From Tigriopus japonicus (Eukaryota; Arthropoda; Copepoda; Harpacticoida; Harpacticidae): a stretch of 64,000 nt of DNA. Location of the stretch: assembly GCA_010645155.1 (NCBI GenBank), contig JAAGOF010000046.1, positions 271,887 through 335,886 on the forward strand, given 5' to 3'. Positions 1 to 10,396 of this stretch are shown here, in pieces. Position 1 is the first letter of the stretch, and every line of letters begins with the position of its first letter. The notes beneath the pieces were generated by a model. The model saw only the letters and a program-made list of their open reading frames with translations, did not search any database and was not told the origin of the DNA. The position numbers and the translations under genes are program-made.

Positions 1-1702
1 TTTTCATTTTTGGACCACAAATTCAATGTCTGTTCGTCGTCTAAGAGTGATTTCAGTTGAATAAAATCAAGAAAAATACATGATATGATTTTTCCAAAAT
101 TCGATCTCTCAATATAAACTTGCTATTACCCGAGAAGCTTGGTCAACCAATACTAAATTTGGAATTTGCTCGTTATTTTGCCTATCTTTTTGGACCACAA
201 ATTCAATGTCTGTTTGTCGTCTGGGAGTGTTTTCATACATAAGAAATCAAAAAAAAATACATGATATGATTTTTTCAAAATTCGATCTTTTATAATAATC
301 TCGCTATTACCCGAGAAGCTTGGTCAACCAAAACTATATTTGTGTTTTGCTCGTTAATTTTCCTTTCTTTTCAGTTCCGAGGTTTTATTTTAATTTTTGG
401 ACTTCAAATTCAATGTCTGTCCGGGAGTGTTTTCATACATAAGAAATCATGAAAAATACATGATATGATTTTTCCAAAATCCGATCTCCCATAATAAACT
501 CGCTATTACCCGAGAAGATTGGTCAACCAATACTATATTTGAGTTTTGCTCGTTATTTTGCCTATCTTTTCGGTTCCGATGTTCCATTTTAATTTTTGGA
601 CTACAAATTCAATGTCTGTTCGTCGACTGGGAGTGTTTTTATTCATAAGAAATCAAGAAAAATACATGATATGATTTTTCCAAAATTCGATCTCCAATAA
701 TAAACTCGCTATTACCCGAGAAGCTTGATCATATCATACTATATTTAAGTTTTGCTAGATATTTTGCCTTTCTGACCTGTTCCCATGTTCCATTTTAATT
801 TTTGGACCACAAATTCAATGTCTGTTCGTCGTCTGAGAGTGATCTTAATTGGATAAAATTAAGAAAAATACATGATATGATTTTTCCAAAATTCGATCTC
901 CCATAATAAACTCGCTATTACCCGAGAAGCTTGGTCAACTAATACTATATTATGATTTTGCTCGTTATTTTGCCCATCTTTTCTGTTCCGAGGTTTAATT
1001 TTAATTTTTGGACCACAAATTCAATGTCTGTTAGTCGTCTGGGAGTGTTTTCATACATAAGAAATCAAGAAAAATACATGATATGATTTTTCCAAAATTC
1101 GATCTCCCATCATAAACTCGCTTTTACCCGAGAAGCTTGGTCAACCAATACTATATTTGGATTTTGCTCGTTACTTTGCCTATCTTTTCAGTTCCGATAT
1201 TCCATTTTAATTTTTGGACCACAAATTCAACGTCTGTTTGACGGGTGAGAGTGTTTTTATCCATTAGAAATCCAGAAAAATACATAATATGATTTTTCCA
1301 AAATTCGATCTCCCATCATAAACTCGCTTTTACCCAAGAAGCTTGGTCAACCAATACTATATTTGGATTTTGCTCGTTACTTTGCCTATCTTTTCAGTTC
1401 CGATGTTCCATTTTAATTTTTGGACCACAAATTCAACGTCTGTTCGACGGGTGAGATTGTTTTTATCCATTAGAAATCCAGAAAAATACATAATATGATT
1501 TTTTTTAAATTTGATCTTCCATAATAAACGCGCTATTACCCGAGAAGCTTGATCAACCAATACTATTTTTAAGTTATTCTCGTTGTTTTGCCTATGTTTT
1601 CTGGTCCCATGTTCCATTTAATTTTTTTGATCACAAATTCATGTCTGTTCGGCGTCTGAGAGTGTTTTCATACATCAAATATCAAGAAAAATACATCATA
1701 AA
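1..1702. repeat. Satellite array, ~206-bp monomer
   Basis: The anchor AAATTCAATGTCTG recurs near 19, 199, 406, 605, 811, 1017, 1222, 1428 and 1634. Spacing is 199-207 bp apart from a first interval of about 180 bp, which looks like an internal deletion. Each unit also carries ACATGATATGATTTTT, CGCTATTACCCGAGAAGCTT and a variable GGTTCCGATGTTCC part. Units differ by several percent. The array enters from the left edge and ends at about 1702, where a MITE begins. It does not code for protein. Confidence 0.9.
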
Positions 1703-2826
1703 TAGGGCTCGGAAAAATATTTGCAAAAAAGCGACTAAATATCCAATATCTATTTTCTTCAAAAGCCCAAAATATGTGGAAAAAAAGCCGGATATTTAAG
1801 AAATATTTTTTTTTGACAAGGCCATTTTAAGGTATTTTTGTCTGTGTGCACCGATTTTCCAAATTTGTTTCTGGTTTAGTTGATGCATTTGGCTTGATTT
1901 AAGCAATACAATTCTCAATTTGCCTTAATAGATGGCGCAGTATTTTAGTGTTTGTTTGTTTGTTTGTTTGTTTGTTTGTTTGTTTGTTGGGGAGTCAGAA
2001 CGCAGCTTCGCAACTGCGATCTGATAGAGGCTGTCCGCCATATGGGGATATTGCCGCTCCACTTGGACAAGCTAACAAGCAAGCATTAATTTTTACCTCA
2101 CCCTCGGGAATGACCCCAGGTTCGCCCATTTAAGCCGTCAAGGGCCGTTACTTCTGCATGTAACTTAATACCACAGGTCACTAGGACTCGGCAAGCCCGG
2201 GATCGAACCGGGGCTTGCCTAGTATTTGGCATTGAAAGACGGTTCAAATGCTAAATTTTGACTCCGAAGAGTTGAGTTTTGAGGGTGGCAGTCAGCCGGG
2301 ATCGAACCCCAGCCATCTGCACGACAAACCGACGCAGTACGCACTACGCCATGCCTCACCCCTGAGTTTTTTAGTGTATGACAGCAGCTTTGCTTGTGCA
2401 TGTCTTATTATGTCTAATCTAGTATTAATGCCATTTTGTAGAGATTTTTGTATTTTGTGTTCAATTTGGTAAGGCTCTTTTGAATATTGGTCATTCATTT
2501 CTTTTCCTCAATTTTGCCCAAAATATTTTTTTTTGACTAGAATATTGTAGCATATTCCCTATTTATGTCAAATGTTATTTTTATTTTGCTGTTAGATGGC
2601 GTAAGTCATCGGGGTTTTGGTTTCTTGGTCAAGTTGATAAGAGGTGACCTCTAAGAAAGAATAAACTTTCAGTCGTTCTAAGAATCGCAGATTTTTCAGT
2701 CCTACAATATTCGAGAAAATATTTATCATTTCCTTGAAATAGTCAAAATATTTAAAAAATCGAGGAAAAGTGGAGAAATATTTTTTAAAATATTTCGTAT
2801 TCAAAAAAAAATATTTCCGGGCCCTA
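1703..2826 (+). mobile_element. hAT-like MITE, TAGGGCCCGG family, copy 1, interrupted by a SINE
   Basis: The element opens TAGGGCTCGGAAAAATATTT and closes ATATTTCCGGGCCCTA, so the ends are inverted repeats. Its body aligns with the reverse complement of the copy at 10397-10945 over both halves, for example GACAAGGCCATTT...TTTTTGTCTGTGTGCACCGA and GTAGAGATTTTTGTATTTTG. A SINE splits it at 1943-2377. Another stretch at about 2530-2660 is absent from the shorter copy. No target duplication is visible: the flanks ATCATAAA and CTAAGCAC do not match. Confidence 0.75.
1943..2377 (-). mobile_element. tRNA-derived SINE nested in the MITE, with target site duplication
   Basis: The insert at 1952-2368 is flanked by the 9-bp direct repeat TTTTAGTGT (1943-1951 and 2369-2377). 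Read on the minus strand it starts with a tRNA-like head (about 2361-2289) with an A-box-like TGGCGTAGTGCGTACTGCG and a B-box GGTTCGATCCC. A second B-box-like hairpin follows, GGCAAGCCC...GGGCTTGCC at 2191-2220. It ends in a run of (CAAA)n, seen as TTTG repeats at 1950-1987. All three are SINE hallmarks. Confidence 0.85.
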
Positions 2827-3639
2827 CTAAGCACCTTATAAGAAGGAGAGCAGATTTCAGGCAAATAAGATTTTATGGCCAAAAACATGTTTCTTTGCTA
2901 TTTCCGAGCTTTTTATGCTTATTTGCCATTTTTCATTTTATTTGCCATTTTTGGTCCTATAAATACAAATTTGTCGGTTTTTGGGCAATTAAATGCAAAA
3001 TTTGTCGTATTTGTCCAAGTCAGTGAAAAAAATGTTTTTGGGAAAAAAAGAAAAAAGAAATTCTTGTCCAAAATGTTTTCCTTAAAGGAAACATTGATTA
3101 TTCAACGGAATAAAAATATTTTCTCTAAGATTTTCATACACTGGAAATCCACTTAATTTTTGTTGAAACATACTGCTCATTTTCCGAATTTAGTGGTCAG
3201 TTTTGCTATATTTTGGTAAATTTTTGTGTCGTGGCATGATCTGCTCACGAGCTAATTGCGTTAGCTCACCACCCCCAGATATAAAAGCCTTGTTTGTGAA
3301 ATACAAACCAGTATTGAAGTACATCTCTCTACTCATTCAACGTTGAGTGGCCTCACGGTTGCTCATCATGCTACATGGTTGCAGAGGTGTTTCCGTGGTG
3401 GTAGTAGGGAAGGTAGGTGTGTGTGGTTACCATGCTAGTACGGAAACCCCAAACCTTTTTGAGGCACAAACCACTGCCTGATCCGATTGGCCTTATGTGG
3501 GTAGAGCCCCGGATCAATTGGCCGTGTGCAAGGGGAGTCCCGAGATCGATTGGCCGCGCTGGTGGATTCCTGACGTTGGTGGGCCCAAAAGTTGCCCAGA
3601 GTCATCAGGGATAGGTGGGTCGTGTTGTGCCCGGAGGAT

Positions 3640-4340
3640 CCTGAATTGGTGGGTTGTGAGGTCCCCAGATGGATTGGTGGGTTGTGAGGTGCCCAGATGG
3701 ATCAGTGGGTTGTGAGGTGCCCACATGGAACAGTGGGTTGTGAGGTGCCCAGATGGATCAGTGGGTTGTGAGGTGCCCAGATGGATCGGTGGGTTGTGAG
3801 GTGCCCAGATGAATCGGTGGGTTGTGAGGTGCCCAGATGGATCAGTGGGTTGTGAGGTGCCCAGATGGATCAGGGGGTTGTGAGGTGCCCAGATGGATCA
3901 GTGGGTTGCGAGGTGCCCAGATGGTTCGGTGGGTTGGGAGGTGCTCACATGGATCAGTGGGTCGTGAGTTGCCCAGATGGATTACCTGGTGGGCCAGAGA
4001 GTTGCCCAGTTGGATTGCATGGTGGGCCGTGAGTTGGCCAGTGGATCACCTGGTGGGCCGTGAGTCGCCCAGATGGATCACCTGGTGGGCCGTGAGTCGC
4101 CCAGATGGATCACCTGGTGGGCCGTGAATTGGCCAGTGGATCACCTGGTGGGCCGTGAGTTGGCCAGTGGATCACCTGGTGGGCCGTGAGTTGGCCAGTG
4201 GATCACCTGGTGGGCCGTGAGTTGGCCAGTGGATCACCTGGTGGGCCGTGAGTTGGCCAGTGCATCACCTGGTGGGCCGTGAGTCACCCAGATGGATCGC
4301 TTGGTGGGTCTGTGTGACCCTGGTGGATCGTTGTTGGGTC
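3640..4340. repeat. Compound minisatellite, 28-bp then 31-bp units
   Basis: From about 3640 to 3950 the unit is 28 bp (GTGGGTTGTGAGGTGCCCAG plus ATGGATCA). From about 3980 to 4290 it becomes 31 bp (GGATCACCTGGTGGGCCGTG plus AGTTGGCCAGT). Both share the TGGTGGGC...GTGAG...GCCCAGATGGAT theme, so one probably grew from the other. The open frames through it are by-products of the repeat length and not genes. Confidence 0.9.
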
Positions 4341-4511
4341 TGTGTGACCCAGATGGATGTTGTGGCGGGACACTTGTCGCCCCATTGTTTTGTTTTTGTG
4401 TGAGATCTGCGATCTGGAGGGAAGGTGTGGCGTGATCTGGTCATATGCTAACTGCGTTAGCTCACCACCCCGGTATATAAAAGCCTTGTATGTGAAATAC
4501 AAACCAATATT

Positions 4512-4752
4512 TTTGTTTATTGCAAGACAATTTCATTCATCTCATTGGATACAGTAAAGTACAATATATTGATGTACAATATTGCGAGTCAATAGGCCCA
4601 TTCTGGGGTTGGGAGGCGCCATTCGAGGCGAAATATCTACTATAAAGAGGGGTGGGTGGTGGTGTGGGGAGACCTGGGATCGAACCCATGAACCCGAGCA
4701 TTGCTCGGTTGCGCGTTAACTAACTGCGCTAAACCATCTCCTCTTATTTTTA
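4512..4752 (-). mobile_element. tRNA-derived SINE inside the second LTR-like repeat
   Basis: On the minus strand, 4744-4667 forms a tRNA-like head: acceptor-like GAGGAGA pairing with TCTCCCC at six of seven positions, A-box TGGTTTAGCGCAGTTAG, and B-box GGTTCGATCCC. The anticodon arm has no U before the anticodon, so a working tRNA is unlikely. The sequence continues to about 4512 and sits exactly between ACAAACCAATATT and TATTGAAGCACAT, which are contiguous in the intact repeat at 3306-3320. Confidence 0.65.
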
Positions 4753-4906
4753 TTGTCTTTATTATTGAAGCACATATCTCTACTTATTCCTCGTTGAGCG
4801 GCCTCGCGGCTGCCCCTCGTGCTACCGTGTTCATTTGTCATTTTATTTGCTATTTTTTTTTGCCATTTCATTTGCCAATTTGGATGCTTTTATTTGCCAT
4901 TTTTCG

Positions 4907-5212
4907 TAGTGACGTGTTTCGATTTGTATTTTTGGCAGAGTTTTGCCTTTTTGGGTTTTAGGGTCAAAAATCTGACCACAATTAAGCTTTCAACACTATA
5001 TAGACCTTATCTACCATAAAATATGGCAGCACTGCCAACTCGAAATCTATTTTTATAACCATCCATGGAACTCGAAATGGAACTAGTTCGAGTATTGCCA
5101 AATTGGTCCCTGTTAAGGTCTTTTCAAAAAGTTTTATACAACCTGCCCTTTTTAACAGCGATATACTTCCGAGTCAAAAATGACAGCACTCCTGGTTCAA
5201 AACACATCACTG
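4907..5212 (-). mobile_element. hAT-like MITE, TAGTGATGGGTTTCGA family, copy 1
   Basis: The ends are TAGTGACGTGTTTCG and CAAAACACATCACTG. The flanking 8-mers are ATTTTTCG (4899-4906) and ATTTTTTG (5213-5220), a 7/8 match and the duplication length expected for hAT transposition. The whole element matches the reverse complement of 6817-7114, including the segment that reads CTCGAAATGGAACTAGTTCG. No transposase is present. Confidence 0.85.
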
Positions 5213-5579
5213 ATTTTTTGGGCCTAAAAGGCATGTTTTGCCAGAAATTTGCACCCCAACTCATAACCAACGAGGACGATACACAAATCTTACAATGACT
5301 ATGGTCATAATATGGTCTGTGGGACGGTATCACGTGGAGTGGGATCGAGCGAGGGCCCTTTACTGTGTTCGTGTTAATTTTCCTGTGTGATAGTCTGGAC
5401 TCAATGAAGAAATGCAATGTAATAGGTATTAATGTCGTTTTATTGACATAGCCTTTAAACAAAAGTTCACAAGGATTCAATAAGCAATCATTTGATGTCT
5501 GACAAAGAATTGAAACTCTGCTGTTTGATTGTGTTGAGTCAAATATATTCAAACTCCTAATCCTTTGACTTGCTTTGTG

Positions 5580-5848
5580 AAAACAATTGTCCATGTTTTT
5601 TTAACACAACATGGTTTGTCATTGACATTGTTCAGGGGCACTCTTCACTTAGTAGAATGATATAAATTTTCTGTTCTGTATCTTTTTTCAACACTTTGCA
5701 GTCTTCTTTTGTCATAAGACCCCTACTAAGTACGGAAAATTGTGACAAAGAAGAATATTTACATCATTCCACAAAGTGAAAAATGCCCTTGAACAAAACC
5801 AATAATAAAAATCATATTGCTTTCAAAAAAACATGGACAATCGTTGGT
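5580..5848. mobile_element. Palindromic (foldback) MITE
   Basis: The left arm CAATTGTCCATGTTTTTTT (5584) is answered by AAAAAAACATGGACAATCG (5825-5843). Moving inwards, GTTCAGGGGCA...TTCACTTAGTAGAATGATATAAA pairs with the complement of TTTACATCATTCCACAAAGTG...TGCCCTTGAAC. The centre is near 5715. The arms are about 130 bp each, so nearly the whole element is one imperfect hairpin. Confidence 0.75.
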
Positions 5849-6046
5849 ACGTAGACCAAGTACAAAAACAAAATATTGTAAGACTAATTTGCTTGATTAA
5901 GTAAACAATATATTGTAAACAAATACAAAAAAATACAAAATACAAATACAAAGTATCACTTAAATGTTGATTTTATGCATTTTACATTAGACGCTCTTGT
6001 AGTGATGGAGTTCAAGTACGTAAAACTAGCCTTCAACGGGAGGTTG

Positions 6047-6470
6047 CCAACTGGGGTCACCTGTTTACTTATTTGTGAAATTGTATTTCCTTCTTCAACC
6101 ACTGCTCTAAAACTAGTTTTTCGTTAAGGAGCACTGATATGCGACCCCAACTTTTGTGACTTCAGATCAGGAGTGCTTTGAGACGTAAACTTGTTTTTGT
6201 TGCTTAACGTTGTTTAACGCGAACAAAGCGGTATCTGATTTTTTTTTTATAAATACAACTACTAAGCCAACTGGGGTCACCTGTTTACTTATTTGTGAAA
6301 TTGTATTTCCTTCTTCAACCACTGCTCTAAAACTAGTTTTTCGATAAGGAGCACTGATATGCGACCCCAACTTTTGTGACTTCAGATCAGGAGTGCTTTG
6401 AGACGCAAACTTGTTTTTGTTGCTTAACGTTGTTTATCGCGAACAAAGCGGTATCTGATTTTTTTTTTAT
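6047..6470. repeat. Tandem duplication, two units of ~204 bp with a 220-bp period
   Basis: CCAACTGGGGTCACCTGTTT begins at 6047 and again at 6267. The units run through TTCTTCAACCACTGCTCTAA and GGAGCACTGATATGCGACCC to a T-run at 6241-6249 and 6461-6469, and differ at only a few bases (for example TTCGTTAAGG against TTCGATAAGG). The spacer at 6250-6266 is unique. The lead-in AGGTTGCCAACTGGGGTCA also appears inverted at 8102-8120, so the sequence belongs to a wider family. Confidence 0.85.
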
Positions 6471-6816
6471 TGACCGCCTTCTCCTTTTATGAGACTTCCT
6501 CCAAGTCCGAAGAGGTCAGGTCCAAAATATTATTCACCTACAACTTACTTTTTTACCCTACAAATCATGTTATTACACTACCATTCACATTATTGCCCTG
6601 TGCATGAATCATGTCTTTACAAATACATCTCAGACGCACAATTACTGGCACGTCTGAAGCCCCCGTCTCATTGACGGGGAAGGATCCAACGATGAAGTCG
6701 TGGTAGGCTTATATACCATGGCACTAAGTGGCCAATACACCAACTGATGTGCTTGAGCTGAACGGAGCTTGCTCCTCATACCGGTATTGAGTAAGCAAAG
6801 CATGCTAGTTGGATAG

Positions 6817-7114
6817 TAGTGATGGGTTTCGAACCGGGAGTGCTGCCATTTTTTACTCGGAAGTTTATCATTGTTGATTAGGGCAGGTTGTATTGAACGT
6901 TTTCAAAAAGACCTAAACAGGGACCAATTTGGCAACACTCGAACTAGTTCGATTTCGAGTTCCATCAGTAGCTATACTTTTGGATTTCGAGTTGGCAGTG
7001 CTGCCATATTTTATGACGTCTCTAGTTGAGAAGATTAGTTGGGGGTCAACTTTTTGACCTTAAAATCCAAAGTGGCAAAACTCGGCCAAAAATCCAACTC
7101 GAAACCCATCAGTA
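6817..7114 (+). mobile_element. hAT-like MITE, TAGTGATGGGTTTCGA family, copy 2
   Basis: The ends are TAGTGATGGGTTTCGAACC and CTCGAAACCCATCAGTA. The flanking 8-mers are identical: TTGGATAG at 6809-6816 and 7115-7122. It is 298 bp with no coding capacity, and is the inverted counterpart of 4907-5212. Terminal sequence and duplication length fit a non-autonomous hAT element. Confidence 0.9.
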
Positions 7115-7129
7115 TTGGATAGTACGAAT

Positions 7130-7836
7130 TAGTGATGGGGGGCAAACAAGAGATTGGGCTAGCTGTATTGGCACAATGCTTGGGCTTGCTGAAGCTTGGC
7201 ATAGCTTGGGTGCTTGTACAAGTACTTTTCCCAGCTAACAGGTTTGCCAAATTTGCTATGAACGAAGAATAAACTTGCCATCCGAATTTCACTAAACCAG
7301 GCTGATTCAGTTAAATAGGGCCCATACTTTTGAAAGGATGTATTTTTAAGAAAATTACACACTTCAATTCTCTCACAAGGGGAAATGCAAAATATTTCGA
7401 GAATACTAAAAAAAGATTTGGCATTTTACTTTTTCATGCCGGCAACTCTGAGTAAACGAGATTGTTCTGGAAGTGTGACTTCTAAATCTCGGTCTTGATT
7501 AGCCTCAAAAGTGCATTCATGTGTGGCCTAGAACCGAAACAAAAAAAACATGGTTTTGCAAATGCTATCCAAATTGAAATATTTTTTTTGTATCACTTCC
7601 ACTATTTATTGCTAAATTATTAAGGTCAAAAGATCATCGAAAATGCAACTTGACATTTTTTCTTCTAAGTCACGCTGCAAGTATCTTAACTCTTCAAAGA
7701 GCAACTGCCGGCAACTGCATCTTCCGATGTTCCTTGAGCTTGGGAAGTGTATTGGTGTATTGCCCAAGTAATGCTTGTCAACAACTTGTTCTTGGGTGTT
7801 TGTGATGACTCATTACTTGCCCAAGTCACATCACTA
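7130..7836 (+). mobile_element. hAT-like non-autonomous element
   Basis: It starts TAGTGATGGGGGGCAAACAAG and ends TTGCCCAAGTCACATCACTA. The flanks are GTACGAAT (7122-7129) and GTAAGAAT (7837-7844), a 7/8 target duplication. It is 707 bp. Repeated CTTGGGC/GCTTGCTTGGG-type blocks occur near both ends (7180-7230, 7735-7825). It has inserted one base away from the end of the previous element's duplication. No transposase is seen inside. Confidence 0.8.
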
Positions 7837-7910
7837 GTAAGAATGCCCGTGGTTGAACTGATTTTCAGGGTTGAAATATTATAACGGAAGTCCCAAAAAG
7901 GATAAGTTGG

Positions 7911-10380
7911 TCAACAAAATACCATATGCACCCACAAATGAAGGGAGGAATGGTCAAGATCCGACATCACTCGTTTAATTTTAATTGACGCCCCTCGGGC
8001 TGACGCCCTCGGGTCGCCAATAAGATGAAACTCCCTCCGCCGGATTTTGGCCATTACTCCCTTCCTTTGCAAGTGCATAAATAGTATTTTCGTTTTTGGG
8101 CTGACCCCAGTTGGCAACCTCCCTTGGAAGGCCTGATTCAAGTAATCAAATCTCATCAGAACTGTCTTGATATCCTATTCCTTGTGGCGATGGTAAATAA
8201 TCCACAACCAACCAAAAAAAGAGAATTAAAGAATCAAAATTGCGATATCTCAAAATGAACTTAAGGGAAACTAAGTAAACATTAGCTTTGCTTGATTGTT
8301 TACGGCTTAGCTCGGTCATGACCTCTGGTGCCTCATAGAGGGCTCTAGTGCATCATTGTTTCACTAAAATTCTGTGCTAGCGTTTCCATTGACTTCTATA
8401 AATACTAGACCGAGTGTAAGCCTAAAAATGTGTCTCCGGTTGCCAAATGTTGAGCGGACAAAAGTGCGGGAACATTTGAAATGTGTGACCTGGCAAATGT
8501 CAACCATGCAAGTAATGAGTCAAATGTGGAATTCAGTAATGTTTTTGGGTCATTCTTTGTTATTGCTGGTGGTCACTTTCGTGAAAGAACCCAAGACGTC
8601 ACTTGGTGACCATGCCATGGATATGAGTACTACAACTAGGAACTTTTTTGACAATACGTTGAATAAGTAATTGGTAGGAAGAACACAAATTTAAGCTTTT
8701 GCGTTATGTAGGGTTAATCCAATGCACATATGGACAAAAACTGACTTGTGGCTTCAAGAACGAGTTTTGAAAAGTTGGTCTTGATTTGCATGTTTGGTCA
8801 CACTAATTGCCCGCTCAACAGTTGTGAGGGTTAGAAATACTAAAAGGCAGAGAATGGCATTCAAATCTATGATTGCCCGACCCAGTACGGTCTGTCTGTG
8901 ACGTCATTCATCATGCGGGAAGCCGAAGTTCATGATTAAAGGAACCTTTTCTTCTACGAAACACATTTACACTATTTCGCTCATTTGATAGGGCAGTTTG
9001 GTTATTGAAAATCAAGTCTACTGGAAATATGTCTAAGGTATTTACCCGATATGCAAAAAGTGAATTTCAACTAGTGTGGAGTTTGAACAGGAGCCGATTA
9101 ATTCACATGATCGGGTGATTGACAGCAAAATCTTAGTGATGTGGAATCTGGGCTTGCGCAAGTTTTTTTTACGGGAGGTTGCAAGATAGGGTTACCACTT
9201 GGAGAATGGGTGCTTTGCTCTTGTATATGAGCAAACACGAATGTAAGTTTGAGTTGCAACCCTGCTCAGAAGTCACTAAAGTCAGGGATGCCTTGCCCTT
9301 TTGGTGATCCTGAAAGAAAAAACGGGTTTATGAAGACTGGTAGACAGAGGGGAATATGTATTGCTCGATCTAGTTCAGTGAGAACTTGGACACGAGACTT
9401 AGCCAGAAATAAGGAGAATGCAACTAAGGATGTAACAAGTGATCAACTGTCGACCAACGGTTGGACAAGTGTCAAAAGACTGCCATTTATTCAGTAGGAA
9501 CATGGTCTTATATAGTCAAATAAGGCGCAGCCTACTGTTCTTGCATGATGCGATGAGTCGCATCTTGTTGGAACATTGAGTCCCTTTTACATCATAGGAT
9601 GGCTTTCTCATGATGGAACTTTGGTTCGTATACAAATATGATTTCACATAGGTAAATTGGCAACCCCAGCACCAAGTCAGATCACTACAAAATCAACAAA
9701 GAAGAAGTACTCTGGTTTGTTATTGAACTTCGTTAGAATTAGCTGAATGTTCAACTGAATGCCATTGACCAATCACCAGCATGAATTATCGGCACCGTGT
9801 GTTAGCCTACGAGTGCTAGTCTCTGATATAGGGTCCCTAGTGAGGGTGACATTTTCCTCATGAATTCAACGAATTCCGCCCCGCTTGCCAAATCAGCCAG
9901 GCTAAAGCTTGCACGCTATCTAGTGATTATAACTGATCTAAGAGCGTTTCGTTCTCGACCATTTGTTGCGTGCAGCAACAATTTTTGGATCGAGGGCAGA
10001 GTAGAAAGAACAGACGGTCCACAAAAAGGGCGGCGCAAGACTACGAGGCACAAAAGCAACAATCTGTTTCTCACTTTGCTTGTCTTATTCCTAGTCAATT
10101 TTGAAATACTTGCCCTGTTTTAGGGTTTGCTCGTGTGAATGTTTCGGCCTTCAACAAGAATTGCGCATTTTTTTAAACATTTCACTGCCCTTTTGACCCC
10201 GAACCTACATTTTATGGGCAAGAAAACAAAAGTGCTGTCCTCTAAATTTACGACTTTGGATAAACAGAAGTCACGAAAGAGGGAAAATGAGCAAGAAAAA
10301 AATGCCACATTCTAATGCTGGTTAGATAATTTAAATGTCAGTATTTATAGCTTGGTTGAGTTGGCTACTTTTGGACCGAA
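7911..10380. other. Repeat-derived or unique sequence without a supported gene
   Basis: 8102-8120 carries the inverse of the AGGTTGCCAACTGGGGTCA sequence that starts the 220-bp duplication at 6042, so part of this is an older member of the same family. The remaining frames (for example 8374-8670 and 9249-9497) have no recognisable domain. I see no terminal repeats. Confidence 0.35.
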
Positions 10381-10396
10381 GCTAGAAAGTAATTAC

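Larger units (their letters stand above)
3227..4830 (+). mobile_element. Possible LTR-retrotransposon remnant (TRIM-like) enclosing a minisatellite
   Basis: Two direct repeats, ~3227-3374 and ~4427-4829, share GCGTTAGCTCACCACCCC, a TATA-like ATATAAAAGCCTTGT, GTGAAATACAAACCA, TATTGAAG and TTGAGTGGCCTC/TTGAGCGGCCTC. The second copy is split by a SINE between its two halves. A TATA box inside a repeated unit, a TG start (TGTCGTGG), and TGGTTGCAGAGGTG as a possible primer-binding site after the first copy suggest LTRs. There is no gag or pol; the interior is mostly tandem repeat. Ends and target duplication are not certain. Confidence 0.5.

Noticed and set aside
3837..4127. Repetitive Trp-rich protein in the minisatellite
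   Set aside because: The frame stays open only because the repeat unit lacks stops; the period is not a multiple of three in the 28- and 31-bp units.
4667..4744. Functional tRNA gene
   Set aside because: The anticodon loop lacks the conserved U and pairing is imperfect; it is embedded in a SINE inserted in another repeat.
5124..5594. 156-codon open frame on the minus strand
   Set aside because: Runs into the MITE at 4907-5212 and has no recognisable domain.
7911..8156. 81-codon open frame on the minus strand with a rather protein-like composition
   Set aside because: Overlaps the inverted member of the 220-bp repeat family, and no known transposase or other domain was recognised.
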